64,000 nt of DNA from contig CAYPWL010000010.1 of assembly GCA_964414425.1 (NCBI GenBank), positions 20,861 to 84,860 on the forward strand, given 5' to 3'. Below, in pieces: positions 26,330 to 36,144 of the stretch (its first letter is position 1; each line of letters starts with the position of its first letter). Origin of the DNA: GYS-P2D sp964414425 (lineage in GTDB: Bacteria; Bacteroidota; Bacteroidia; Chitinophagales; Saprospiraceae). Made by a program: the position numbers and the translations under genes. A model generated the notes under the pieces. That model was not told the DNA's origin. It ran no database searches and saw nothing but the letters and a program-made list of their open reading frames with translations.

Positions 26330-27228
26330 TATGCAAAGCTTTCTGAGACAATAAGTTCTTTCGTTCCATGGCCATAACTATAGAAGCCTTCGCCACTCTT
26401 TACACCCAGCTTACCTGCAGTCACCATATTGACTAAGAGCGGGCAAGGTGCATATTTGGGATTGCCGAGGCCATCTTGTAATACTCGTAGTATTGCCAAG
26501 CAAACGTCTAAGCCTATATAATCTGCCAACTGTAGCGGACCCATCGGATGCGCCATGCCGAGCTTCATGATCCCATCGATTTCATGTACGCCAGCGATAC
26601 CCTCATGTAAAGAGATGATCGCCTCGTTAATCATTGGCAACAAGATGCGATTGGCAATAAATCCAGGGTAATCCTTCACCTCCAAAGGAATCTTACCAAG
26701 CTGCTGTGACACTTCTATAATCTGGTCACAGACTTCCTGAGAAGTTGAGTATCCTTTGATGACCTCGACCAGCTTCATAACCGGAACTGGATTCATGAAA
26801 TGCATACCGATCACCTGTGTAGGCCGTTTTGTCGCTGTCGCAATCTTAGTCAAGGATATTGACGAAGTATTGGATGCAAGTATGGCGTGATCAGGGGCAT
26901 TTTGATCGATTTGCTCAAATATCTTGAGCTTGATCGCCTCGTTTTCTGTTGCGGCCTCTACTACCAAATCTGCGTTAGCTACTCCCGATGCAAGATCTGT
27001 TTGGGTCGATATATTCGCCAGCGTCCTATTCTTATGGTCTTCGTTGATTTTCTCCTTGCGAACCATGCGATCAAGATTCTTGTTGATGGTCTGTATCGCT
27101 CGCTCCAAAGCCTCGGCTGAGATATCTATCAGGGTTACTTGATAGTCCTCCATAGCAAATACATGAGCAATACCATTACCCATAGAACCCGCTCCTATGA
27201 CGGCAACGGTGTTTATCTTTTGACCCAT
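26329..27228 (-). CDS. 3-hydroxyacyl-CoA (3-hydroxybutyryl-CoA) dehydrogenase
   Basis: This is a 299-residue NAD-dependent dehydrogenase. The dinucleotide motif GAGSMGNGIAHVF is at residues 12-24. The catalytic region has MHFMNPVPVMKLVEVI and the C-terminal domain has KLGMAHPMGPLQLADYIGLD and GKLGVKSGEGFY. It oxidises 3-hydroxyacyl-CoA to 3-ketoacyl-CoA in short-chain acyl breakdown. Its start lies 16 bases inside the end of the biotin carboxylase gene. Confidence 0.92.
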   Translation of the reverse strand: MGQKINTVAVIGAGSMGNGIAHVFAMEDYQVTLIDISAEALERAIQTINKNLDRMVRKEKINEDHKNRTLANISTQTDLASGVANADLVVEAATENEAIKLKIFEQIDQNAPDHAILASNTSSISLTKIATATKRPTQVIGMHFMNPVPVMKLVEVIKGYSTSQEVCDQIIEVSQQLGKIPLEVKDYPGFIANRILLPMINEAIISLHEGIAGVHEIDGIMKLGMAHPMGPLQLADYIGLDVCLAILRVLQDGLGNPKYAPCPLLVNMVTAGKLGVKSGEGFYSYGHGTKELIVSESFA

Positions 27229-28679
27229 AGAGATGTTTTTATTTTAGGTACGGCTAATTCTTGTGCCTTATCCTTTACGTACTCCTTAGCGAATATGGCA
27301 GCTACCTCGGAGATAGCTTTTTCTTCTTCTTTAATCTGATCTGCAGAGTAGTAATCTTTGACGAAGTGTGTATCAAAATTGCCCGACACAAATGCCTCGT
27401 GATTGCACACATAAGTACCAAATGGTAGGGTAGTGGCGATACCCTCAATTTTATAGTGAAGTATAGCTTCTTTCATCAGTTCTATTGCCTCCTCACGACT
27501 ATCACCATAGGTGATAAGCTTGGCAATCATTGGATCATAATAGATCGGTATCTCCATTCCTTCTACATATCCATCATCGACTCGATACCGTTCTCCCTGC
27601 GGTGGACTATACGTGATAAGCGTTCCTACACTTGGTAGGAAGTTTTCAAGTGGATCCTCTGCATATACACGTAATTCAAGAGCATGACCCTTGATACTTA
27701 GATCCTCTTGCTTGATGGAGAGTACCTCGCCACGAGCTACTCTGATCTGCTGCTCTACGAGATCGACGCCTGTGATCATCTCTGTGACAGGATGCTCCAC
27801 CTGTAATCGAGTATTCATCTCGAGGAAGTAAAAGTTGAGCTGTTCGTCCAATAAGAACTCGACAGTACCTGCACCTACATAGTCGCACGACTGTGCCACT
27901 CTCACCGCTGCTTGGCCCATCTCTGCTCTCAATTCTGGTGTCAATACCGCTGATGGCGCTTCTTCAACTACTTTCTGATGTCTCCGCTGTACGCTACACT
28001 CTCTCTCAAAGAGGTGCACTGTATTACCATGAGTATCAGCAAGAACTTGGATCTCTATATGCCGAGGTGATCCGACATACTTCTCTATGAATACGGAGCC
28101 ATCTCCAAATGCAGAAGTGGCTTCACTGATGGCTCTCTCCATTTGTTCTTGTAGTATGTCCTCTCGTTCAACTATACGCATGCCTTTTCCGCCACCGCCT
28201 GCAGAGGCTTTGATCAGAATCGGATATCCGATATCTCCAGCGATCTTCTTCGCCAGAGCCACGTCCGTAATCGCTTTGTCTATACCCGGCACCATGGGGA
28301 TGTCGTAGGCTTTAACGGTGTCTTTTGCCGCAAGCTTACTGCCCATCACTTCGATTGCCTTAGGGTTAGGTCCTATGAATGTGATACCCGCTTGAGTTAC
28401 CGCCTGGGCAAACTTAGAGTTTTCACTTAGGAAGCCATAGCCTGGGTGTATACCGTCAACATCTAATCGCTTAGCATGTGCGATGATCTTATCCATATCG
28501 AGGTATGACTCAGCACTCGGTGGTGGACCAAGCAATACTGCTTCATCAGCGTACTGCACATGTGGGGCATTGCGATCTGCAGTGGAGTATACTGCTACGG
28601 TTTTGATACCCATCTTTTTAGCCGTACGCATCACCCGTAAGGCGATCTCACCACGATTGGCCACTAATATCTTCTTCAT
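27213..28679 (-). CDS. accC: Biotin carboxylase subunit of an acyl-CoA carboxylase
   Basis: This is a 488-residue protein from the ATG at 28679 (MKKILVANRGEIALRV is the canonical start; the longer frame adds seven unlikely residues). It has the ATP-grasp glycine loop KASAGGGGKGMRIV, ERECSVQRRHQKVVEEAPS, and EMNTRLQVEHPVTEMITGVD. It carboxylates biotin on the BCCP encoded two genes upstream. The start overlaps the preceding stop as ATGA. With pccB in the same operon it probably serves propionyl-CoA carboxylase. Confidence 0.94.
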   Translation of the reverse strand: MKKILVANRGEIALRVMRTAKKMGIKTVAVYSTADRNAPHVQYADEAVLLGPPPSAESYLDMDKIIAHAKRLDVDGIHPGYGFLSENSKFAQAVTQAGITFIGPNPKAIEVMGSKLAAKDTVKAYDIPMVPGIDKAITDVALAKKIAGDIGYPILIKASAGGGGKGMRIVEREDILQEQMERAISEATSAFGDGSVFIEKYVGSPRHIEIQVLADTHGNTVHLFERECSVQRRHQKVVEEAPSAVLTPELRAEMGQAAVRVAQSCDYVGAGTVEFLLDEQLNFYFLEMNTRLQVEHPVTEMITGVDLVEQQIRVARGEVLSIKQEDLSIKGHALELRVYAEDPLENFLPSVGTLITYSPPQGERYRVDDGYVEGMEIPIYYDPMIAKLITYGDSREEAIELMKEAILHYKIEGIATTLPFGTYVCNHEAFVSGNFDTHFVKDYYSADQIKEEEKAISEVAAIFAKEYVKDKAQELAVPKIKTSLWVKR

Positions 28680-29779
28680 GCTTGTTTCTTTTTGGTCCAC
28701 AACTCTTTAAAATGTGCCCAAGCCATTTGGCTCACGCTATCAGTCAAGGATTCTATATAATAGCTGCCTGCTGCAGGGTCAACAACACGATCCATATAGG
28801 ACTCCATGGACATTAGATGAAATATATTTCGGGCGATCTTACGAGAGAATGCCGGTGACTCTGAACCAGCGTGATCGCGATAGATCTGTATCGTATCAGC
28901 ACTTGCGGCAACGGCAGACAGGGCAGCAGCGCTTTGCTTTATTCTATTATAGTTGATATCGTCTACAAGTATTGCGTCAGGTATTATGCCTGATATAAAA
29001 ACATCCTGGTCCAGAGTATATCCGTAACCCTCAAAGAGTAATCTTACTAGGTGTCTTATGGCTCTTACGGCGGCAATATTGAGCAAGTAGCAATCATCAA
29101 TGGCAAGCTTGATCTGGATGCCTTTATAAAGGCTTTCCAAGTCATCTTGGCCGATATGTTCGATAGCTTCATGTAGCTCATAGATGATCTTCCCCAATTC
29201 TGCATGTACGCCTGCAATGCCCTGATAATAGGCTAATCCATCAATGGTGATTGATCTTACCGCAGGATACTTCGCAACGAATGTCTGATTGATGTTGACT
29301 ATATCGGCATCTATGGAGAGGTTCAGGTCAGCCATAGACTTCCCTTGAGCTTGCACATATCCTGCGAACATGGACATCTGATCAGAGATCTCGATCACTG
29401 TGCCGATCACCCAATCCAGTGCAATCATATCAAGGTATACATCACTGAATAGTATATCCAAGTCTTCTAGGGATAGCGCTCTATGAGCATGTAATCTGAT
29501 ACCATTAGTACCGCCTTGCAGTGCGGCAAGAATCTCACCATTTGCCTGAGCTAAATCATCGGTGATGACTATGGGCTCCATAGCGAACCATCTATTGTCC
29601 TCTTTGACAGTGTCAAGTAAGCCAACGTACTTGAGATCTGACTCGTCTTTAAATGGGCTGACGACAAGTGATTCATTGATCACCCAATCCAAGGTGTCGA
29701 TGGACTTACCTTTGAGGTCGACCGTGATTTTCTCTAACCACTGGTCTTTAGTAACCTTATCGAATGTGCTAAAGTCCAT
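28676..29779 (-). CDS. mutA: Methylmalonyl-CoA mutase family small subunit, barrel only
   Basis: This 367-residue protein resembles the barrel of the non-catalytic mutase subunit, with the start WLEKITVDLKGKSIDTLDW, GGTNGIRLHAHRALSLEDL and the end DRVVDPAAGSYYIESLTDS. Typical small subunits are over 600 residues and keep a degenerate B12 domain; here the protein stops right after the barrel. It would pair with the catalytic subunit encoded three genes downstream, as a structural partner. Its stop overlaps the biotin carboxylase start. Shortness is seen; whether it still forms a heterodimer is unknown. Confidence 0.85.
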   Translation of the reverse strand: MDFSTFDKVTKDQWLEKITVDLKGKSIDTLDWVINESLVVSPFKDESDLKYVGLLDTVKEDNRWFAMEPIVITDDLAQANGEILAALQGGTNGIRLHAHRALSLEDLDILFSDVYLDMIALDWVIGTVIEISDQMSMFAGYVQAQGKSMADLNLSIDADIVNINQTFVAKYPAVRSITIDGLAYYQGIAGVHAELGKIIYELHEAIEHIGQDDLESLYKGIQIKLAIDDCYLLNIAAVRAIRHLVRLLFEGYGYTLDQDVFISGIIPDAILVDDINYNRIKQSAAALSAVAASADTIQIYRDHAGSESPAFSRKIARNIFHLMSMESYMDRVVDPAAGSYYIESLTDSVSQMAWAHFKELWTKKKQA

Positions 29780-29783
29780 CCTC

Positions 29784-30251
29784 CTATTCCATTTCTATTA
29801 GGACCGCGTTTTTCTCTATGGCATCCTTAGGTTTGACCACTACACTTTTGATAGTTCCATCGCCCGGAGCTTTGATGACATTTTCCATCTTCATAGCTTC
29901 TAAGATGATGAGCGTGTCGCCTTCTTGTACTTGATCGCCCGGGCTTACGGCTATCTCTAATACCAGCCCTGGCATAGGTGCTTTTACATCTTTAAAGACA
30001 TTTGGCTTGGTCAGTGCAAAGCCCAGTTCCTTTACAAGGAGGTCGTAATGATCCGCAATCTGTACGGTGAGATCCTGACCATTTACGCTAAGTGATAATA
30101 GCTTAGCATTAGCATCATACTCCTGAGGAATGATGACGTAAGATTGATCCTGATAGATCATACTATAGGATCCATCGCCGTTGCTAATAAGATCGTAATC
30201 TCTTTCTGTAGTTAGATCAAACTCGTACTGTCCGTTCACTGTTGCCTGCAT
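29784..30251 (-). CDS. Biotin carboxyl carrier protein
   Basis: This is a 155-residue protein. The C-terminal 70 residues are a biotinyl domain: APMPGLVLEIAVSPGDQVQ and the biotin-attachment motif EAMKMEN, with Lys121 as the expected biotinylated residue. The N-terminal half is a less conserved tether. It carries carboxybiotin between the AccC-like and PccB-like subunits. It lies four bases upstream of the short mutase gene. Confidence 0.93.
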   Translation of the reverse strand: MQATVNGQYEFDLTTERDYDLISNGDGSYSMIYQDQSYVIIPQEYDANAKLLSLSVNGQDLTVQIADHYDLLVKELGFALTKPNVFKDVKAPMPGLVLEIAVSPGDQVQEGDTLIILEAMKMENVIKAPGDGTIKSVVVKPKDAIEKNAVLIEME

Positions 30252-30259
30252 AGTTTTCG

Positions 30260-31414
30260 TTAGTATGCCTTTTTATAGTTCCGTCCATCTATAGCCGTCT
30301 TAGCTATGATTTCTCGCATAATCTCTGAGGTCCCACCTATAATGGGCGCACATCTGGCGTCTCTATACACTTGAGCAATTGGGTACTCCTCCATGAAACC
30401 ATACCCTCCAAACATCTGGAGACATTCGTCCACGAATCTCGTATGTAGCTTAGCCGACAGCAATTTACACATTGAACAGGCTTCTACCGCCATCTGACCT
30501 TGGTCTAATCGCCACGCCGTATTATAGATTAATTGGCGTACCGCCTCGAGTTCCGACTTAATATCTGTCATACGATGGCGTAGGGCTTGCATCTGTGATA
30601 TTGATTTCCCAAATGCCTGACGGTCGTTCATATAATCAATCGTAAGGTCCCAGACTCCATCCATTAAACCTACAGAATTCATAGAGAGCACTAAGCGCTC
30701 CATCTGCAGGGATTCAGATAGGTAATAGAATCCCTTGCCAGCTTCGCCTATGAGATTCTCCCGAGGTACAACTACGTCCTCGAAGAACACCTCCGCCGTA
30801 TCTGAAGAGTGCCAACCGATTTTTTCTAATTTATTCTTTGTAACACCAGGGGTGTCCATATCTACGATGAGTAGGGAGATCCCCTCGTCCATCTTGCAGC
30901 AGAGCGTCATGTAATCGGCGTAATAGCCATTAGTGATAAATATCTTCGATCCATTGACGACATAGTTATCTCCATCCAGCTTGGCGACTGTATTCATGCT
31001 GCGCACATCTGACCCAGCCTGGGGTTCACTCATCCCTAAACATGCTATCATATCGCCATTGATAGCCGGAGCGAGATATTTTTCTTTTTGAAAGTCATTG
31101 CCTGCATTAGAAATATGATTGGTAGCCATGTAGACATGTACCGCCACTGCTATGGCAAAGCCACTATTGAGAGAACGAGATAACTCCTCATTGAAGATCA
31201 CTTGAGAAAACATATCCGCTTCTAATCCGCCATATGTTTGATCATGGCAGATGCCGAGATATCCCATCTCGCCCATCTTGCGCCAGATCTCACGAGGTAT
31301 GGACTTTTCGCGCTCCCAGACTAAAGATTGCTCCTTAATCTCTGTGTTAATGAAATCTCTCAACGAAGATCTAAATAGATCGTGTTCTTCTGTGAAGTAT
31401 GGCGATGTCGACAT
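30260..31414 (-). CDS. Acyl-CoA dehydrogenase
   Basis: This is a 384-residue flavoenzyme from the ATG at 31414 (MSTSPYFTEEHDLFR is the usual N-terminus; a longer frame adds 20 residues). Signature blocks are CLGMSEPQAGSDVRSM, KIFITNGYYADYMTL and, near the end, MFGGYGFMEEYPIAQVYRDAR with GGTSEIMREIIAK. It introduces the alpha-beta double bond into acyl-CoA using FAD. It is the first gene of the propionate operon, so the substrate is probably short or branched acyl-CoA from amino acid breakdown. Confidence 0.93.
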   Translation of the reverse strand: MSTSPYFTEEHDLFRSSLRDFINTEIKEQSLVWEREKSIPREIWRKMGEMGYLGICHDQTYGGLEADMFSQVIFNEELSRSLNSGFAIAVAVHVYMATNHISNAGNDFQKEKYLAPAINGDMIACLGMSEPQAGSDVRSMNTVAKLDGDNYVVNGSKIFITNGYYADYMTLCCKMDEGISLLIVDMDTPGVTKNKLEKIGWHSSDTAEVFFEDVVVPRENLIGEAGKGFYYLSESLQMERLVLSMNSVGLMDGVWDLTIDYMNDRQAFGKSISQMQALRHRMTDIKSELEAVRQLIYNTAWRLDQGQMAVEACSMCKLLSAKLHTRFVDECLQMFGGYGFMEEYPIAQVYRDARCAPIIGGTSEIMREIIAKTAIDGRNYKKAY

Positions 31415-31586
31415 ATTTATCTTGTGGTATAACAGAGAAATAGGAATCTTGTACTCTTGGTTCTCAAAGAACACTGATAAGTTCGGATACTGACATCAGA
31501 ATTTTTAAAGATTATCAAAACAATAATCTAATTGATCATCAGGTATAGGTGGGCATTTGTTAATTTCCCACCCAAACCCTTATGAT

Positions 31587-32309
31587 ATGAATGTTCTTGT
31601 TGCTGAATTTATAGGTACTGCCATATTGATCTTGTTAGGTAATGGCGTCGTGGCGAATGTAGTACTCAAGAATACTAAAGGTCATGACTCTGGACTGATC
31701 GTCATCGCTTTTGGTTGGGCGATAGCCGTTTTTGTCGGTGTATTTATAACAGCATCAATCAGTGGTGCTCATCTCAATCCCGCTGTTACTTTGGGTTTAG
31801 CAATTACTGGTGATTTCGCTTGGTCAAATGTCGGTGGATATATGATTGCTCAGTTATTGGGAGCTATGGCTGGGACGAGTTTAGTATGGGTGATGTACAA
31901 GCCCCATTATGACGCTACCGATAATGCTGGAGACATACAAGCTACCTTCTGTAATGCCCCAGCAATACCTAATACGGTAACTAACTTCTTATCGGAGGTA
32001 TTGGGTACGTTCGTATTAGTCTATGGTGTCTTGCATATTGCGGGAGCTTCTGTGGGTGATCGGCCTGCTTCTCTGGGTGCGTTAGATGCGCTGCCTGTAG
32101 CATTGATTGTACTCGGTGTCGGTGTATCCTTAGGTGGTACTACGGGCTATGCGATTAATCCTGCTCGTGACCTTGGACCACGAATTATGCACGCAATCTT
32201 GCCGATCAGGGCAAAAGGTGATAGTGGTTGGGGATACTCTTGGATACCTGTCCTAGGCCCACTTACTGGAGCAGCATGCGCAGCATTATTGATGACTGCT
32301 TTAGGATAG
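31587..32309 (+). CDS. MIP-family channel, probable aquaglyceroporin
   Basis: This is a 240-residue channel from the ATG at 31587, which gives the standard N-terminus NVLVAEFIGTAILILLGNG. Six membrane segments and two half-helices are present with NPA boxes in GAHLNPAVTL and AINPARDLGPR. The Asp after the second NPA (NPARD) is typical of glycerol facilitators rather than strict water channels. It should pass glycerol or other small polyols. It is monocistronic and converges with the SDR gene two bases away. Confidence 0.92.
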   Translation: MNVLVAEFIGTAILILLGNGVVANVVLKNTKGHDSGLIVIAFGWAIAVFVGVFITASISGAHLNPAVTLGLAITGDFAWSNVGGYMIAQLLGAMAGTSLVWVMYKPHYDATDNAGDIQATFCNAPAIPNTVTNFLSEVLGTFVLVYGVLHIAGASVGDRPASLGALDALPVALIVLGVGVSLGGTTGYAINPARDLGPRIMHAILPIRAKGDSGWGYSWIPVLGPLTGAACAALLMTALG

Positions 32310-32311
32310 TA

Positions 32312-33067
32312 CTAAGCCGTCTGTCCACCATCTACGGGTAGACACAAGCCCGTAACAAATGAGCTCGCCCCATCTGTGAGCCATAGAATCGCATTACTGA
32401 TATCGCTGACTTCGCCGTATCGGCCTACAGGTATCGTGCGGACCAGTTTCTCCCGTAAGTTCTCATTGGATTGAAACATCCCCTCTACTAGTGGTGTATT
32501 GGTAAATACAGGACATACAGCATTGACTCTGATGGCAGTGCGAGCATACTCTACTGCTGCGGTCTTAGTCATTCCGATCACAGCATGTTTGCTGGCTACA
32601 TAGGCTAATTGCTTAGGCAATGCTCGCATACCGGCGATAGAAGCTACATTGACTATGTTACCTGTACCCTGTGCTTCCATGATTTTGAGTTCTTCCTTCA
32701 TACAGTAGAACACACCGCTCTGATTGACGCGGATTACATTGTCCCAGTCGTCAAGGGTGTGTTGTGCCGTACGGTAAGCGGCTTTGCCACCGATACCAGC
32801 ATTATTGAGAGCGATATCTAATGATCCAAAGTCCGAGACGACAGCAGCGATAGTAGCTGACACCTGATCATAGGAGCCTACATCGAGTTTATATGCCTTG
32901 ACGGTGATACCTTGATCAGCAAGCTCTGCGGCGGTTTTTTTATTCAATTCTTGATTCCAATCAGCTATTGCAACTTGGGCACCTGCCTTACCATACTGCA
33001 ATGCACACTCCTTACCTATACCGGAGGCTCCTCCAGTTATGAATACTGTTTTTCCCTTGTAGGTCAT
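32312..33067 (-). CDS. SDR family oxidoreductase
   Basis: This is a 251-residue classical SDR: TGGASGIG near residues 11-18, NNAGIGG near 90, and the catalytic pair in YVASK. It follows a MaoC-like hydratase gene by five bases, so the two probably handle the same acyl-CoA or related substrate (hydration, then oxidation). The nearby propionate and fatty-acid genes fit, but the substrate is not evident. Confidence 0.88.
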   Translation of the reverse strand: MTYKGKTVFITGGASGIGKECALQYGKAGAQVAIADWNQELNKKTAAELADQGITVKAYKLDVGSYDQVSATIAAVVSDFGSLDIALNNAGIGGKAAYRTAQHTLDDWDNVIRVNQSGVFYCMKEELKIMEAQGTGNIVNVASIAGMRALPKQLAYVASKHAVIGMTKTAAVEYARTAIRVNAVCPVFTNTPLVEGMFQSNENLREKLVRTIPVGRYGEVSDISNAILWLTDGASSFVTGLCLPVDGGQTA

Positions 33068-33072
33068 AATAT

Positions 33073-33528
33073 TTATTCAAACATTAATGACAACATCTCC
33101 GCAACACATGCGGGCTTGTCTACACCTTCTATCTCTACCACTGCTTTCCAGGTTACCTTAGCTCCATTGTTTGGATAATCCTCTACATCGGCTACTGTGA
33201 ATGAGCATCGTACCTTACTTCCTACTGGCACATGATGCGGAAACCTCACCTTGTTGAGGCCGTAGTTGACACCCATCTTTGCACTCTTTACAGAAAGCGT
33301 TTTTTCGATGAACATGGGTAATAACGATAATGAGTAAAAGCCATGTGCTATAGCACCTCCAAATGGAGACATCTTGGCTTTCTCTGGATCGGTGTGGATC
33401 CATTGGAAGTCCTTAGTGCAATGCGCAAATTCGTTGACCAACTCTTGAGTCACGTGAAACCACTCTGGAGATGTGAGGCTATTTCCTTTGGCGGCTTTCA
33501 GTGCCGCAATATTATCAAATACCGTCAT
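33073..33528 (-). CDS. MaoC-like dehydratase (enoyl-CoA hydratase type)
   Basis: This is a 151-residue hot-dog fold protein. The hydratase motif is visible in DFQWIHTDPEKAKMSPFGGAIAHGF, with the catalytic Asp-His pair. LNKVRFPHHVPVGSKVR and the long final strands complete the fold. R-specific enoyl-CoA hydratases of this kind hydrate 2-enoyl-CoA. It heads a two-gene unit with the SDR downstream. Confidence 0.9.
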   Translation of the reverse strand: MTVFDNIAALKAAKGNSLTSPEWFHVTQELVNEFAHCTKDFQWIHTDPEKAKMSPFGGAIAHGFYSLSLLPMFIEKTLSVKSAKMGVNYGLNKVRFPHHVPVGSKVRCSFTVADVEDYPNNGAKVTWKAVVEIEGVDKPACVAEMLSLMFE

Positions 33529-33599
33529 TTAGCTTGAAATTTATTAGATCGGTAAGATAGAAGTCTTAGGGGAGAGTCGAGGGTGGGTTTATTGGCAAT

Positions 33600-34097
33600 T
33601 TAAGATTCGGTGGACTGTTTAGCTTTATTAGCCACTCGAGACTTAAAATACTTAGGATTGACCACTAATAATCCGAATGATTCGCAATCTTCCTTAGTGT
33701 GCTTAGCGTGGTGGGCACCATGAGCCTTGAGGATACCACGAGAGTAGTTACTATCTAACTGTCTGAACCATCTAAATCTCTGATGGATGTATACATCGTG
33801 GATGAGGAAATAGATCAGCCCGTATATGGAGATCCCAATTCCTACGAACAGAAGGTATCTAAAATCGGTGTAGAGTGAGCCGAGGATATAGCACGTCATG
33901 CTCGGCAGGGCAAAGACTATAAAAAACCGATCGTTCTTTTCCCAAAAACCGTGTTTCTCATATTTAGGTTTGTGGTGATCTTCATGCCAATCCCATAGGA
34001 TACCATGCATGATGTATTTGTGAGCAAACCATGCTACGAACTCCATCGCAATTACGGCTCCTATAGTAAATAGAATGTATGCTAATGGATGATTCAT
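33600..34097 (-). CDS. crtZ: Beta-carotene hydroxylase CrtZ
   Basis: This is a 165-residue membrane di-iron hydroxylase. The histidine boxes HKYIMH, HEDHH, HDVYIH and HGAHHAKH match CrtZ of the fatty-acid hydroxylase superfamily, and four hydrophobic segments surround them. CrtZ adds 3-hydroxyl groups to beta-carotene, giving zeaxanthin, the common yellow pigment of this phylum. No other carotenoid gene lies nearby. Confidence 0.92.
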   Translation of the reverse strand: MNHPLAYILFTIGAVIAMEFVAWFAHKYIMHGILWDWHEDHHKPKYEKHGFWEKNDRFFIVFALPSMTCYILGSLYTDFRYLLFVGIGISIYGLIYFLIHDVYIHQRFRWFRQLDSNYSRGILKAHGAHHAKHTKEDCESFGLLVVNPKYFKSRVANKAKQSTES

Positions 34098-34132
34098 GAT
34101 CTTATAATTCTATATCGAATATAAGAGAATCT

Positions 34133-36034
34133 CTATAGTCGGACTCTCTCTAACTCTGGAGAATAAACAGATCTGATCAATGGTAGTTCTAAGAAAAACG
34201 TAGTTCCTTGATTGACCTTTGACTCAAAGTGTATACTGCCACCTATACTGTCCACCATATTAGCGGCTATAGCAAGCCCAAGTCCTGATCCGCTGCTCTT
34301 AGTCGTAAACTTGGGTCTAAAGATTTTGGACTGCATGTTTTCTGAGATTCCTGAACCATTGTCAGTGACGCTTATGATTGCCTTATTCTTTTCTTTATAG
34401 AGCTTTAAGACGATCTGGCCGTGTCGATCTTCAGGTATAGCTTGTATAGAGTTCTTCACTAAGTTGTTGAGGATACGGAGTAGATGGTTCTTGTCAGCAT
34501 AGGCCCCGATATCGTCAATTGGCTCTACGAGACGGATATCCATATCGCTGCGCTGTCTGAACAGATCATGTATAGTTTCGACCACGTCATTGAGCAACAC
34601 CTTACGGTTATTAGTCTTAGGCAGGCTACCAAAATTGCTAAACTCGTCAGCGATTTGCTTGAGATTCTCGATTTGACTCATCAGTGTATTGGACATCCTG
34701 ATGGTTAGCTCTTCGATATTGTCACGCTTGAGAGCTATGCTATGTTGTAAGTGCTGCAGACTCAACTTCATCGGAGTGAGAGGGTTTTTGATTTCATGAG
34801 CGACCTGCTTAGACATTTCTCGCCATGCACTCTCACGCTCTGAGCGTGCGAGTACCGCAGCATTGTCTTGTAGTTTTTCGATCATGTTATTGTACTCCCA
34901 TATGAGATCAGCGATTTCATCATTACCATCCCATTGTACTTTTTGATCGCCTTGAGATAGCTTGGCTTTGCGCATCGTATCTCCAAGCTTGATTAGAGGG
35001 TTTCGGATATACTCGGACAAGCGAATAGAAATCACCAAGCCTATAAGAAACAAGAACACGTAAGTATTTAACAAAGCTTGAATAAACTCTCGTTGAAACA
35101 TAGAGTCCCCATACTTGGTATCCCAAGAACTGATCTGTACTACAGAAACAACCGCTATGGTAGCAAAGCAAAATACAAGGGTAATCAGAATCGAGAATTG
35201 AATTCGATTACGAAGTAATGAGCGATTTTTTAACGTAAATATCCACGCTTTAGGGAGGAACGCACGTCGATCATTGAGGTAAGCTAAAGGAATATAGAGT
35301 AATCCACAAACAAAGAATACCAAAGAGAATAGACTAAAGGCATCGAGTATTGGTGGAGCCCCGATTTGAGCTATATTTTTTTCTATATGGAATATGGATA
35401 TAGAAACATATGATCCAAGTATGATCGTCCATAAGATGAGCCAGATAATATTTGGTCGCTTCTGCTCATAAAATACATCCAACAGTAAGAAGTATGAACC
35501 TAATAGAATACTCGTCAATAGAGTGTGCTCAGGAGTGGTGTAATTAGTTGTTATGATTACGGCTCCGATGATGGCAATAGCACTTAATCTTATGTTGACG
35601 CCCAATGATGAAACTCTGTAGCGTATGAGGTATGATAGCTTGAAGAGACTAAGAAATGCAGTAATACATAATGTCAGCAGGATCAGAGCCGATGGTTGTA
35701 ATAGCGTGATTAGGTGTATAGTAAACTGTCCTGAAAATAATAAAGCCTCAATGCTCTGAAGAAATGCGATAAATGCAACTGACCACAGAAAAGAGTTGAA
35801 ATATAAGCGAAACGCACTGCTGACTCCTGTCTGATGTTGATCATTTTGTGCAAGAATGAGCACACAGATGATTAAATAGCTCACTCCACCAACCATACCT
35901 AATGATAGCATAGTGCTATCAACAATGAGATAGAGCAGTGCTACTATACCGAGTATTATGTTGCTGTTGTACCACTTACTGGCACCAAGCTCAGTCTCAA
36001 GAGACATGATCTTGTCATGAGTTACGTTGTTCAT
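34133..36034 (-). CDS. NtrY-like membrane sensor histidine kinase
   Basis: This is a 633-residue kinase. The N-terminal half is strongly hydrophobic, with about ten membrane segments, the last pair near 285-345. It is followed by a HAMP-like linker (LGDTMRKAKLSQGDQKVQW), the phosphoacceptor helix AHEIKNPLTPMKLSLQHL, and an ATPase domain with NNLVKNSIQAIPE, DNGSGI and GSGLGLAIAANM. The order resembles NtrY. No response regulator gene is adjacent; the NtrC-type receiver at 53574 is the only candidate partner in the window. The signal sensed is unknown. Confidence 0.9.
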   Translation of the reverse strand: MNNVTHDKIMSLETELGASKWYNSNIILGIVALLYLIVDSTMLSLGMVGGVSYLIICVLILAQNDQHQTGVSSAFRLYFNSFLWSVAFIAFLQSIEALLFSGQFTIHLITLLQPSALILLTLCITAFLSLFKLSYLIRYRVSSLGVNIRLSAIAIIGAVIITTNYTTPEHTLLTSILLGSYFLLLDVFYEQKRPNIIWLILWTIILGSYVSISIFHIEKNIAQIGAPPILDAFSLFSLVFFVCGLLYIPLAYLNDRRAFLPKAWIFTLKNRSLLRNRIQFSILITLVFCFATIAVVSVVQISSWDTKYGDSMFQREFIQALLNTYVFLFLIGLVISIRLSEYIRNPLIKLGDTMRKAKLSQGDQKVQWDGNDEIADLIWEYNNMIEKLQDNAAVLARSERESAWREMSKQVAHEIKNPLTPMKLSLQHLQHSIALKRDNIEELTIRMSNTLMSQIENLKQIADEFSNFGSLPKTNNRKVLLNDVVETIHDLFRQRSDMDIRLVEPIDDIGAYADKNHLLRILNNLVKNSIQAIPEDRHGQIVLKLYKEKNKAIISVTDNGSGISENMQSKIFRPKFTTKSSGSGLGLAIAANMVDSIGGSIHFESKVNQGTTFFLELPLIRSVYSPELERVRL

Positions 36035-36144
36035 CTTAAATCAATTACATATTAAAAATAGTCATAATATGATTGAGGTTCACTGTCATCAGTGATTTAT
36101 TTAGTCTATTGTATCATATAGCTCAATAAACAGATACTTTTACG

